DNA of 64,000 nucleotides from Lucinisca nassula. Its lineage: Eukaryota > Mollusca > Bivalvia > Lucinida > Lucinidae. The stretch lies in the NCBI GenBank assembly GCA_963580285.1, contig OY757011.1, positions 204,121,644 to 204,185,643 of the forward strand. Direction: 5' to 3'. The position numbers were made by a program, and so were the translations under genes. Positions 52,273 through 61,344 of the stretch are shown in pieces; position 1 is the stretch's first letter; every line of letters begins with the position of its first letter. The notes under the pieces are model-generated. The model saw only the letters and a list, made by a program, of their open reading frames with translations. It searched no databases and was not told the DNA's origin.

Positions 52273-53154
52273 TTTCCTATTACAGTCTTCTGAATACCAA
52301 GGAACAAACGATATACACAACACTACACGTATTCTCCAAGAGCTTATCCGCCAAAAAACAAAATTTGTTCTACATTAATCCTACATCGGTTGTTCAAGAA
52401 TTTTTAAGTATGTCATTTTCCTTGCAATTGCAGTAAAACTTTTTTTCTCCTATTCCGTTGCAATTTCTTTAAGTGTCAGACGACACAAATCACTCCGCAG
52501 ACGAAAGTAAAGCGACAGCATCCGCAGGTATATTAACCGCCAAATTTGGACAGATGAAGTCGCGTGCTATACTGGCCTGAGATAGGTGATATACACGCGC
52601 TTAAATACCTTTTTGGTAAATGTTTGTCGTATTCAAATATTTGGTGTACTTCGCCACTCTATAATTCTGATTGTAGGATTACGGTCATATATGGACTAAG
52701 AAATTCTTTATTTTCAAAACAGGTGCGATACTTAGAGTCAATTTAAAGTAATTAATATGCAAATTAGATCATTTTCACGGCATTTTGGGCATTTTAGGCT
52801 CATCCGTCTCTATGGGAGACAGATTTTAAGATACATTTATAAATTTAAATAAGCTAGATCCAAATTTCATTTACGTTGCTGGTGTTATAACAGAATGTTA
52901 TATAATTTATTGCCTTTAACCTGTTTTTTTAGGCATTTAAGCGGGGCATATTTAGACCATATTGTATCTAGACCATATCAGTGTAATTTATTATGCCAAA
53001 CTATCAGATAAACCTGCACATTGTGATAGTCTCGGGGTGTATAAATGGTTCCTGCTGTTAACAGGGCAAAATTAATTTTTGTACGGCGTTTGATAAAATG
53101 CATAAAATATACAGGTTAATGAAGCGACGCCATATAAAATTACATATGGTACAA
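52273..53154. other. No recognisable feature (possible upstream region of the CAP exon)
   Basis: AT-rich sequence without recognisable repeats. No promoter motif I can support. Confidence 0.4.
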
Positions 53155-53443
53155 CATCACATGAACAAATCCGTGAAATTAACACCTCCTTCCTTAAACC
53201 CCACTTTATATTGAGGAAACTGGGGTTTACAGGTCTGGAATATACATTATTTTTCTTATTTCAGCTCCAAGACATAGGTTGTGGATACTCATTAGAACCG
53301 CCTCAATGAGGCGGTTCTAACGAGCATCCAACACCTATGTTTCCAGTATAAAATTGAAAAATATCACGAATTTTCATCATAATAGTAGCCATTTAGGAGA
53401 TGCGAAAAGATGCACTACTTCGCACGGATTTGTTATGGTAATG
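53155..53443 (-). mobile_element. MITE family B copy 9
   Basis: CATCACATGAACAAATCCGT and CGCACGGATTTGTTATGGTA ends with perfect inner hairpin GAACCGCCTC/AAT/GAGGCGGTTC. Confidence 0.88.
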
Positions 53444-53622
53444 AGTGGAAGAGAACGAGATGACATGCTGATACGACAGAACACAAATTGCTGTTAAACT
53501 GAACACACTTAAATGGGGAAATATCGTCTAGACAATATCATACAACGCCATGACCTTGATACGACGTTGCATACACGGTGTGTGCCCGCTGGGCTTGTAT
53601 CGCCGGAAATCTGCGAGCTTGA

Positions 53623-53926
53623 TTTTGTTTGTTTGATTAAAGGTTTAACGTCCCCGTCAACACTGTAAAGGTCATTTTGGAGACATTGCCTCCAATTTTG
53701 TGGGATTTTTATCCGACATTGAGATGAAATGACATCTCAAGCCCTGTCGCCCAATGAAACCAATAGGGTTTATAAGCATGGACGTGCCGACTCGCAACGC
53801 ATTACCTGCGCAGGCTTAGATATCCTCTAAGCGGTTTACCAGTACTCGTGTGCGGGTCGGTTTCAGCTCTGTGGGAAGCATCATGCAGCCCATCTATTCC
53901 TTCAAGCCCCGATGGGCGGGGGCGAT
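53623..53926 (-). mobile_element. Retroposon H copy
   Basis: Flanked by ATCTGCGAGCTTGA (53609-53622) and ATCTGCGGGCTTGA (53927-53940), a 14-bp duplication with one mismatch. Confidence 0.9.
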
Positions 53927-54013
53927 ATCTGCGGGCTTGAAAGTGCAAGAAGTACGATAACACACCCATGAAGATAAACTTGTCTCCCATGGCCCCATAA
54001 CTAGCAGTATAGC

Positions 54014-54291
54014 CATTACGATAAACCATCCTTCGACAAAGTGTATTTTTTCACATCTCCAAAATGTCTACTTTTCTGATGAAATTCCATGATATTCTTC
54101 TTATTCATACTGCAAACATAGGTTGTGGGTGCTCGTTAGAACCGCCTCATTGAGGCGGTTCTAACGAGTACCCACAGCCTATGTTTTGTAGCAGAAATAA
54201 GAAAAATAATATATACCCCAGGAAACCCCAGTTTTTTCTATATAAAGTTGGGTTAAGAGTAGTGTTCATTACACGGACTAGTTAACACGAG
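54014..54291 (+). mobile_element. MITE family B copy 10
   Basis: CATTACGATAAACCATCCTT and GGACTAGTTAACACGAG ends. Core hairpin perfect over GTTAGAACCGCCTC. Confidence 0.85.
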
Positions 54292-54362
54292 GGCCTTTCC
54301 ATATGCATCGAGACGTAACTGCACTTTTACTTGTTCAATCGAACGTGGTTCTTAATCTTATA

Positions 54363-54568
54363 CAGTGATATTCCGCTGCTAAGACCCCCTAAAACTAAGA
54401 CTAATTCTGCTTTAAAAAGCTTATTTAGTAGGTTGCAGTTATTCTTTCTTTGCGTTTTCTGCATGCAGTGTCCTCTGGTCAGAGACCACCTTTGGGACTG
54501 TTCAAAAGTGGTCTTAAAGATCACTGTTGAATAGTCACAAACGTGGTCTTAATATAGGAATTTTACTT
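54363..54568. mobile_element. MITE family F copy 5, TA target site
   Basis: CAGTGATATTCCGCTGCTAA and TAATATAGGAATTTTACTT ends, TA on both sides; core TTTGGGACTGTTCAAAAGTG. Confidence 0.8.
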
Positions 54569-54597
54569 TACTTTGTGCCTGGTCCTGGCAATTCACA

Positions 54598-54897
54598 TTC
54601 GCCCCCACCTATCGGGGCTTGGAGAAATAGACGGGCTGCATGGTGCTTCCACGCAGAGCTGAAACTGACCACACATGGCCGAGTACTGGAAAACCGCTAA
54701 GAAGGACTAAGCCTGCCCAGGAAAAGTGGTGCGAGTCAGACCGTCTGATGCATATAAGCCTTTTGGTTTCATTGGGCGGCAGGGCTTGAGATTTCATTTC
54801 ATCTCAAGGGTAAAAGCCACACACAATTGAAAGCAACGTCTCCAAATGACCTAAATAGTGTTGACGGGGACGTTAGACCTCAATTCAAACAAACAGA
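54598..54897 (+). mobile_element. Retroposon H copy
   Basis: Flanked by CAATTCACA at 54589-54597 and 54898-54906. Confidence 0.88.
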
Positions 54898-55002
54898 CAA
54901 TTCACACAATGTTTTTTTAAAGTGAAGGCAATAATGATCAGAAGTCGATACACCCCACACCACCTATCCAAGCCAACATGATATAACCATAATGAGCGGA
55001 AA

Positions 55003-55225
55003 AAACGGGCCTCCGTGGCCTAGTCGATAAGAGCGCTGACTGTTAATCATTAGGTCTCTCACCGTTGTGTTTCGAGCCTGGCTCGGGGCACATGTGAGAC
55101 GCCAAGTCCTGCAATGGAAGGACAGATGTTTTTTCTCCGGGTATTCCGATTTTCGCCCGCCTCTGATTCACGGTCGGCTCGATATGAGTGAAATAATCTT
55201 GAAAAGGCCGTAAAATCAAAATAAA

Positions 55226-55250
<25 letters not shown>
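55003..55250 (+). mobile_element. SINE-2 full copy with (AAT)n tail
   Basis: GGGCCTCCGTGGCCTAGTCG head, GTTTCGAGCCTGG B box, AAAGGCCGTAAAATC tail and AAT repeats. Flanked by ATAATGAGCGGAAA at 54989-55002 and 55251-55264. Confidence 0.9.
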
Positions 55251-55258
<8 letters not shown>

Positions 55259-55504
55259 CGGAAAGCCAAAGGGACAGTTACTGTCCCACAAAATGGCCAA
55301 ACGGCTGTCCAAAAATAAAGAGATATTAGCAATACATATATGCAAAGCGAAACTACAGTACAACAAAAATAAACTACAACAGAAAAACACCTTTGGACGG
55401 CCAGTAAAATGTATTTTGGGGGATTGGGGTTGGGTTGGGGGCTCAAATCGATTTTGCGTGGCCACATTCCTCGCCCATGGTTCCGTCGTGGTATAGGCAA
55501 ATAA

Positions 55505-57803
55505 TAGGGATGTAAAGATAGTCAGAAAATGACTATTGCGATAGTATTGACATTGCAAGAAGAACCATTGCGATACTATTACTATTGCTGACTACTATTG
55601 CAATACTATTGCGATACTATTGCCGGATACATATTTTCTTGTTTAAAATGAAAATAAGAACTATTCAAACCTTCAAACTGTGTTTCTGTATGTTTTATCT
55701 GCATAAAAGAAATAAACAAGATAATTTCCCAAAGGGATAACTGTTGTAAACTCCAGTTTGCTTTTCTGTCTTTTTATAAATTCTCCTGGAAGAGCCGGGA
55801 AACTCGTTTTATTAGAAGTAGCCAAGAAGATTCCAGCCGAGCACATTTATCATTTCACAATGAGAATGTACATGTAACATCAGTTTCTTAATCAAAATAA
55901 ATGTAAGCTCTTCACAAAGGCAATGAAATCTTTGCTTGTCTTCAAAAACAACTTCAGACATGATAAAGTGACTAAATACTCCTCAACCTCGTTATAACAC
56001 AGAACTTCGGGTCCAACCAACCGTGTTAGTTAACCGAATCGTGTTATAAACGCCGACCGAATTTGTCACGATCAGTCTGTTCTACTATTACACTGTAAAC
56101 ACAAGCCTCCGGCGCTATCGTTAAGCCTACAATGTTTCGCATGACGAGGTGTGAAAATAAGAGAAGGTTATGTCTCTATCATAAAATTTAATCCACAATC
56201 AAATCGCCCCGGGCCTAAAAGGATTAGCTACATCTAACGGTAGATGTATGCATGTAAATATGAAACAGACTATTCTACTGTCTCGTGCATGGTTATGTTT
56301 TGGCGCCAAAATAGAAGACGCTTGGTGGGAAAAGTCGTATACTTAAATAACACATCCGAGGATAATCCAGGAACTGTGTAAAGTTCTGTTCTCTATCCAG
56401 AACCCTTTAGCTATCATTTTTATGAAAGAAATACGCCCCATTAAAAATGGTAGTAGATAATTGAGAAACTAGGTCGGCATTGCACACGATTCAGAATCAG
56501 AATTGTTTCCGGTGACACGTCAAATGGCATTCATACACCAGGACCTGTGATGCAGGAAGCTATATTTGAATCTTCTGGCAGAAAATCTGATGAAATTTTA
56601 ATATAAGTCTCAGTGTTTCGGTACACAATCGATCGCATGTGTTTGTTAAACGGAACACCATTGAAATCAGGGCTAACAAATTTTTAAATCCAAATCGGCC
56701 CCGGTCGACCGATGACGTCATCAGTACCGTGCCGAACATGCCTTATTATGTCATCCCCGACATTAATGCATCTGCCAATTTATCTAATTGCCCATCATTT
56801 TTATTGTGAATTGATTTTCCAAAAATCATTTGTATATCTCTTTTGTTGTTTGGTCAAATTTTTTAGCAATACAAATAAACAGAAAATCGTACCACGTTTT
56901 TATTATCTATAATTGTTTTCTAGTGCTGTTTTTTCCTGTGCATATTTTGAATACACGATGTCCAAGATTTAAAATTAATTCCTCGGCTGTACATGTCTGG
57001 ATGCCCAAATTATAAACGTCATTTGCACGACGACACGTATTTCATTTCCTTTGATGTCTGCTATTGACAAAATAAGAATCCTCTAAAACATCAACCAGAA
57101 CATTTTTTGCACCTTTTGAAGCGGTAATGACACATGCGGACTTTCCATGCTTCACGTGCTAATGCGGGCGGCACCCTTTGATAATCAATACCACTGTGTA
57201 AACACGCATTAATTATCGCTTTTCATATCACTAGCTTACAGACAGCTTGCAGATTAGCGAATCAAAATAAGTGTGGTCAATTATTTCGAACTCAACATTA
57301 AAGTGCTTACTGTTGAAATGCGCTTCAGAAAGATGTAAATACCAGTTCAATGAAGAAATATTCAGCGTACTGACTCTATACCGACATTGGGCGTAAGTGG
57401 ATAATCCATAACAAATAGGATGCATAAACACCGTGTACCTGTAGGCTACCGCCAAATCATGATTTGGCTGTATTTTTATTGCCCTTATCTCGCGACAACA
57501 GCCGTTGCAAGCAGACGTTGACTCCCACTGGCATAGGAGATTATTGGATTACAATTAAGACAATATACAGTTTGATGCTTGACTGGGTACAAGACGCAGG
57601 TCGTAATAAAGAATATATTCAAGAATGAAAACAACTTCGAGAATTATCTGAAAAACTTGTGATACAGAAAACTATCGAAACTATCGATAGTTCAAAACAC
57701 TATCGGCAATAGTCATCGATGTTTGACTTTACCATCGATGCAGTACTATCGGCCCAGTGCCTATCGCAATGCATCGATGGTCCGATGCATCGTTACACTC
57801 CTA
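55505..57803. mobile_element. hAT-type non-autonomous transposon, 2.3 kb, 8-bp TSD
   Basis: Terminal repeats TAGGGATGTAAAGAT and ATCGTTACACTCCTA, flanked by GCAAATAA at 55497-55504 and 57804-57811. This end and duplication type is that of hAT transposons. Subterminal repeats of ACTATTGCGATA and TATCGCAATGCATCG type lie at both ends. No transposase frame: the longest ORF is under 80 residues. Flanking sequence continues across the insertion when compared with 32190-32230. Confidence 0.88.
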
Positions 57804-57870
57804 GCAAATAATGTGTTCAGTCAGCATGAAGGATTTCTAATTCATTAGTACAAAATCTGCAAGAACATAA

Positions 57871-58106
57871 GGGCCCCGCCAAGCGAATTTGGGTCTTCGA
57901 GCATTCCGTAATGACAAACTTTAACTGCGCATGCCCAGCCATTCAGAGGGGCCAGGGATATGGATTTCTGTCTGAAGGTTCCTCTTGATTCATTGCTTGT
58001 ATGAGCGAGCAGCGAAGGTTCTGGCGAGACTGCGCGGATGCGCAGGCTCGCCTGAACCTTCGCTGCTCGCATAGGCGATAAGTACCAAAATCGCTTGACG
58101 GGGCCC
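57871..58106 (+). mobile_element. MITE family G copy 3, 4-bp TSD
   Basis: GGGCCCCGCCAAGCGAATTT and AAATCGCTTGACGGGGCCC ends, flanked by ATAA at 57867-57870 and 58107-58110. Central hairpin GCGAGCAGCGAAGGTTCTGG and its complement. Confidence 0.92.
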
Positions 58107-58261
58107 ATAAAAAAAACGAATACAGAGATGAAACAACAATGATACTCGACAGCATGAAATAACTAAAATGCTGGAACAAATGAAAACCAATAGTTGGTGG
58201 GCCCGACCAGAGACCGGGCATCAGTCACGAGCTTGGGCCGGCATTACTTGAAAATGCTTAA

Positions 58262-58540
58262 CATCACGAGAACAAGTCCGTGAAATGAACACCCCCTTAA
58301 ACCCCACTTTATATAGAGAAAACTGGGGTTTAGGGGGGTAAACATTGTTTTCCTTATTTCTGCTCCAAAACATAGGTTGTGGGTACTCGTTAGAACCGCC
58401 TCAATGAGGCGGTTCTAACGAGCACCCACAACCTATGTTTGCAGTATAAATAAGAAAAATATCACGGATTTTCATCAGAAAAGTAGCGATTTTGGAGAAA
58501 AGAAAAATGCACTATGTCGCATGGGTGTGTTATCGTAATG
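58262..58540 (-). mobile_element. MITE family B copy 11
   Basis: CATCACGAGAACAAGTCCGT and GGGTGTGTTATCGTAATG ends; perfect core hairpin with AAT loop. One of the least decayed B copies. Confidence 0.92.
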
Positions 58541-58764
58541 AGTAACTCTTTAGGGTGGAGTCGCCATAGAAACCGAGGCCCGACGCGTCAGCGTGCAATT
58601 AAAGAAGGAAGCAACGTTATCAAACGTGATTGGGTTTTAACTACCATGCGTGCAGTCTGTCGTCTGTCGTATATTATGTTGTGCCTAATTTTTATATCGG
58701 AGAATGATTTTACGAAATTGTGTACTGAAATTGCAAGCTATACTTTTCTGAATTTATATATAAA

Positions 58765-58985
58765 CCCATTTTTGTACCAAATGGAATCTTCCTCATATAT
58801 AGAGCAGGAGTTCATTTCAAAATTTAGGTGTGTCAGGTTATGTTTTCATGAAAATATATTTGGAAAATGACTGAACTTTTAGCAAACAATGGAGGCCCTG
58901 ATCAGACGCCGCGTTCTGCGGCGTCTGATCGTGGTCTCCATTGTTTGCTAGGGTACCCGTTTTGGGGTTTCTGGTACAAAATTGG
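58765..58985 (-). mobile_element. MITE family D copy
   Basis: CCCATTTTTGTACCAAATGG and GGTACAAAATTGG ends, TTAA on the right (58986-58989). Central hairpin GATCAGACGCCGC/GTTCT/GCGGCGTCTGATC. Confidence 0.82.
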
Positions 58986-59430
58986 TTAAGTCACCATATA
59001 ATTCAGCTTCCGGTAGGTCTGGTTACAGATGATATTTAAGTCCAACATTGTGTTTTAAAACTAAATCGAAATGGCGTCTATGACACTTAGAAAATGCTTT
59101 GCGAAGCTTATGATACCAATAACTCTAAGTAAGAAGTTTAGCAGTTAATGTTTTATTACGAGTGTTGAAGTCCGTTGCATGACTAGAAACCCTGGCAAAC
59201 CGAATTGATTGCAATATATAAATACCGAAGTGTTACGAGCCAGGCGTAGCAGAAAGAAAAAGCAAACAAGCCTTTTGGAAAATTTTAACAAAATTTATTT
59301 ACAAGTTAACTTTAACCTGTAGAAGTAAGAAAATTAAATGTACTTAGCTCTGTTATGAAATATCCTGAATGAATCTATTTTCCTTGATCCCACAGAATTC
59401 ACAGTCCAAAATGAAAAGTAATATCCTTTG

Positions 59431-59631
59431 TGGAGCGCAGTGGTGCAGTGGTAAAGTATCGGCCTCGGGATCGAGAGGTACCGGGTTCGAACCCCACGAG
59501 CGGCAAGTGTTGTTTCCTTGAGCAAGAGACTTTATCCACATTGCTTAGTACTGGTTCTACCCAGGAAAAGAGGGCCACATGGAAGATTAGTACTAGTTTA
59601 CTAAATGTGTTACCCTCTATAAATAAGGTCG

Positions 59632-59663
<32 letters not shown>
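59431..59663 (+). mobile_element. SINE-4 (tRNA-derived) inside the LTR
   Basis: Head GTGGTGCAGTGGTAAAGTAT and GGGTTCGAACCCC B box. The central AAGAGACTTTATCCACATTG block looks like a conserved SINE core. The 3' end AAATGTGTTACCCTCTATAA resembles the LINE-M 3' end, followed by (ATT)n. Confidence 0.85.
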
Positions 59664-59664
<1 letters not shown>

Positions 59665-59750
59665 AATCCAACACAGAATTTAGAAATAACTTTTCTTAAA
59701 TGCCCAAACATCAAACTCCAAAGTCTGACTCAATGAGAAAAATCAAGCTC

Positions 59751-59757
59751 TTTTATA
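59751..59757 (-). promoter_or_regulatory. TATA box of the LTR promoter
   Basis: TATAAAA on the minus strand in GGGTCTATAAAAGAGC, well placed in U3 upstream of an expected R region. Function is inferred from position only. Confidence 0.55.
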
Positions 59758-60017
59758 GACCCTAAGATTTCTCTAGAACATTCCAGATGGCTATGGAATA
59801 AGATGAGGTAATTTTCTAAAAATAATGCAACCCAGAACTTTCTGGAAGGTTCTGAAGTACTTTTCCTTGTAAACATGTTGTTTACAAAAATGAAATTAAT
59901 CTGTGACTCAGTTTTCTAGAATCTTCTATAAGAAGATTAACAAGATATTTATAGCACTATTAGGTCACAGTGGGGTGCAAGTGGGAATCAGAAAAAAATA
60001 AATTCTTATGCATAACA

Positions 60018-60030
60018 CTCCCCCTCTTCG
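60018..60030 (-). other. Polypurine tract
   Basis: Minus-strand CGAAGAGGGGGAG immediately before the TGTT of the 3' LTR, the usual plus-strand priming site of LTR retrotransposons. Confidence 0.75.
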
Positions 60031-60162
60031 AGGAAAAGAAAGATTTATGTAATAAAGCTTTCTTTTGCTTTAAGAATAATAAAATATTGAGCATAGCATA
60101 TAAAATTACATGTATCTACAATCCAGTTTAGTAGGAAAGAAAAACACAACTCCCGACACTGC

Positions 60163-61263
60163 TCAAGCTCTTGAAAGGGCATCAGGGATAATGTTATCTC
60201 TCCATCTGATATGTCTTATGTCTAAATTATACTCTTGTAGCATAAGACTCCACCTGAGCAACCGCTGATTTTTGTTTTTCATTTTATGTATGAAAGTCAG
60301 TGGATTGTGATCACTGAAAACAACAATCGGTGCAGTAGTAGGGGTAAGATAAACTTCGAAATGTTGCAGAGCAAGAATCAGAGACAAGCACTCTTTCTCT
60401 ATGGTAGAGTAATTTCTCTGATGCTTATTAAACTTTTTGGAAAAGTAGCAAACTGGATGATCCACACCATTTTCATCTTCCTGCAACAAAACACTACCTG
60501 CACCTACGTCACTAGCATCTACGGCTAGCTTAAACTCCTTTTCAAAGTTTGATGCTAAGAGAACTGGTTCACTCTTGAGTATGGCTTTAAGTTTATCAAA
60601 AGCATTTTGGCATATTGCATTCCAATGGAATTTTGTTCTTTTGCTGAGCAAATTTGTCAAAGGCTCAGCAATTATAGAGAAATTATTACAGAACTTTCTG
60701 TAATAACCAGCCATACCAAGAAATCGCATCAGCTGTCTTTTGCACGTGGGTACGGGAAAATTTGAGATAGCCTCAACTTTAGCATCAATGGGTTTCACAT
60801 GACCTTGACCTACAACATGACCTAGAAATGTCAAACTTGCATGGCAGAATTCACTTTTAGCAAGATTGATTGTCAATTTGGCATTACTCAGTCTATCAAA
60901 GAATGCTCGAATAGTCCAAAGATGTTGATTCCACTGGTCGTTGTATATGATAGCATCATCGATATAAGCACTGCAGCCTTCCAGCCCCGCAATTACCATT
61001 TTTATTAAGCGCTGAAATGTTGTCGGAGAGTTTTTCGTTCCAAATGGCATGACTTTATAGTTAAATAATCCGTCTGGTGTTGTGAATGCCAAAACCTCCT
61101 TTGCTCTATCTGTAAGTGGAATTTGCCAAAATCCTTTCAGAAGGTCGAATTTCGTTATGTATGTGGCATTTCCGATGTTATCAATGCAGTGATCCATTCT
61201 TGGAATAGGAAAGCTATCATCTGTTTTACTTAAGGAATTAACTTTCCTAAAATCTGTACACAT
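60163..61263 (-). CDS. Reverse transcriptase and RNase H of the Gmr1-type element
   Basis: A 366-residue frame with Ty3/gypsy-type RT motifs: CTDFRKVNS at 2-10, the catalytic aspartate in KFDLLKGFWQ (D40), MPFGTKNSPTTFQ at 72-84, and YIDD at 100-103. The connection domain FLGMAGYYRKF is at 181-191. RNase H residues are in LAVDAS (D249), TIEKE (E289), VFSDHN (D318) and IPDALSRA (D361). Translation upstream of the first ATG stays in frame with the protease-integrase ORF, separated only by one TAA at 61345-61347. The ATG at 61263 is therefore probably internal to a larger Pol. Stop at 60163-60165, just past RNase H, as expected when RNase H is the last Pol domain. Confidence 0.92.
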   Translation of the reverse strand: MCTDFRKVNSLSKTDDSFPIPRMDHCIDNIGNATYITKFDLLKGFWQIPLTDRAKEVLAFTTPDGLFNYKVMPFGTKNSPTTFQRLIKMVIAGLEGCSAYIDDAIIYNDQWNQHLWTIRAFFDRLSNAKLTINLAKSEFCHASLTFLGHVVGQGHVKPIDAKVEAISNFPVPTCKRQLMRFLGMAGYYRKFCNNFSIIAEPLTNLLSKRTKFHWNAICQNAFDKLKAILKSEPVLLASNFEKEFKLAVDASDVGAGSVLLQEDENGVDHPVCYFSKKFNKHQRNYSTIEKECLSLILALQHFEVYLTPTTAPIVVFSDHNPLTFIHKMKNKNQRLLRWSLMLQEYNLDIRHIRWRDNIIPDALSRA

Positions 61264-61344
61264 ACGATATGTCCCATCAGGTTTTGGTACAAGAATACAA
61301 GGAGAACTCCACTCACTTTGGCTTGGTTCAATAAAGTCATTGTC

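Larger units (their letters stand above)
59231..60017 (-). repeat. 3' LTR of the Gmr1-type retrotransposon
   Basis: On the minus strand it starts TGTTATGCATAAG and ends GGCTCGTAACA, obeying the TG..CA rule. It is preceded by a purine-rich stretch (GAAGAGGGGGAG) that serves as polypurine tract. A TATA box (TATAAAA, complement of 59751-59757) and AATAAA (complement of 59294-59299) lie inside. It is inflated by a SINE-4 insertion. The 5' LTR is outside the window. Confidence 0.85.

Noticed and set aside
59380..59680. CACAGAATT on both sides of SINE-4 as its target duplication
   Set aside because: The two copies do not abut the SINE ends (about 30 bp away at left), so the match is probably coincidental.
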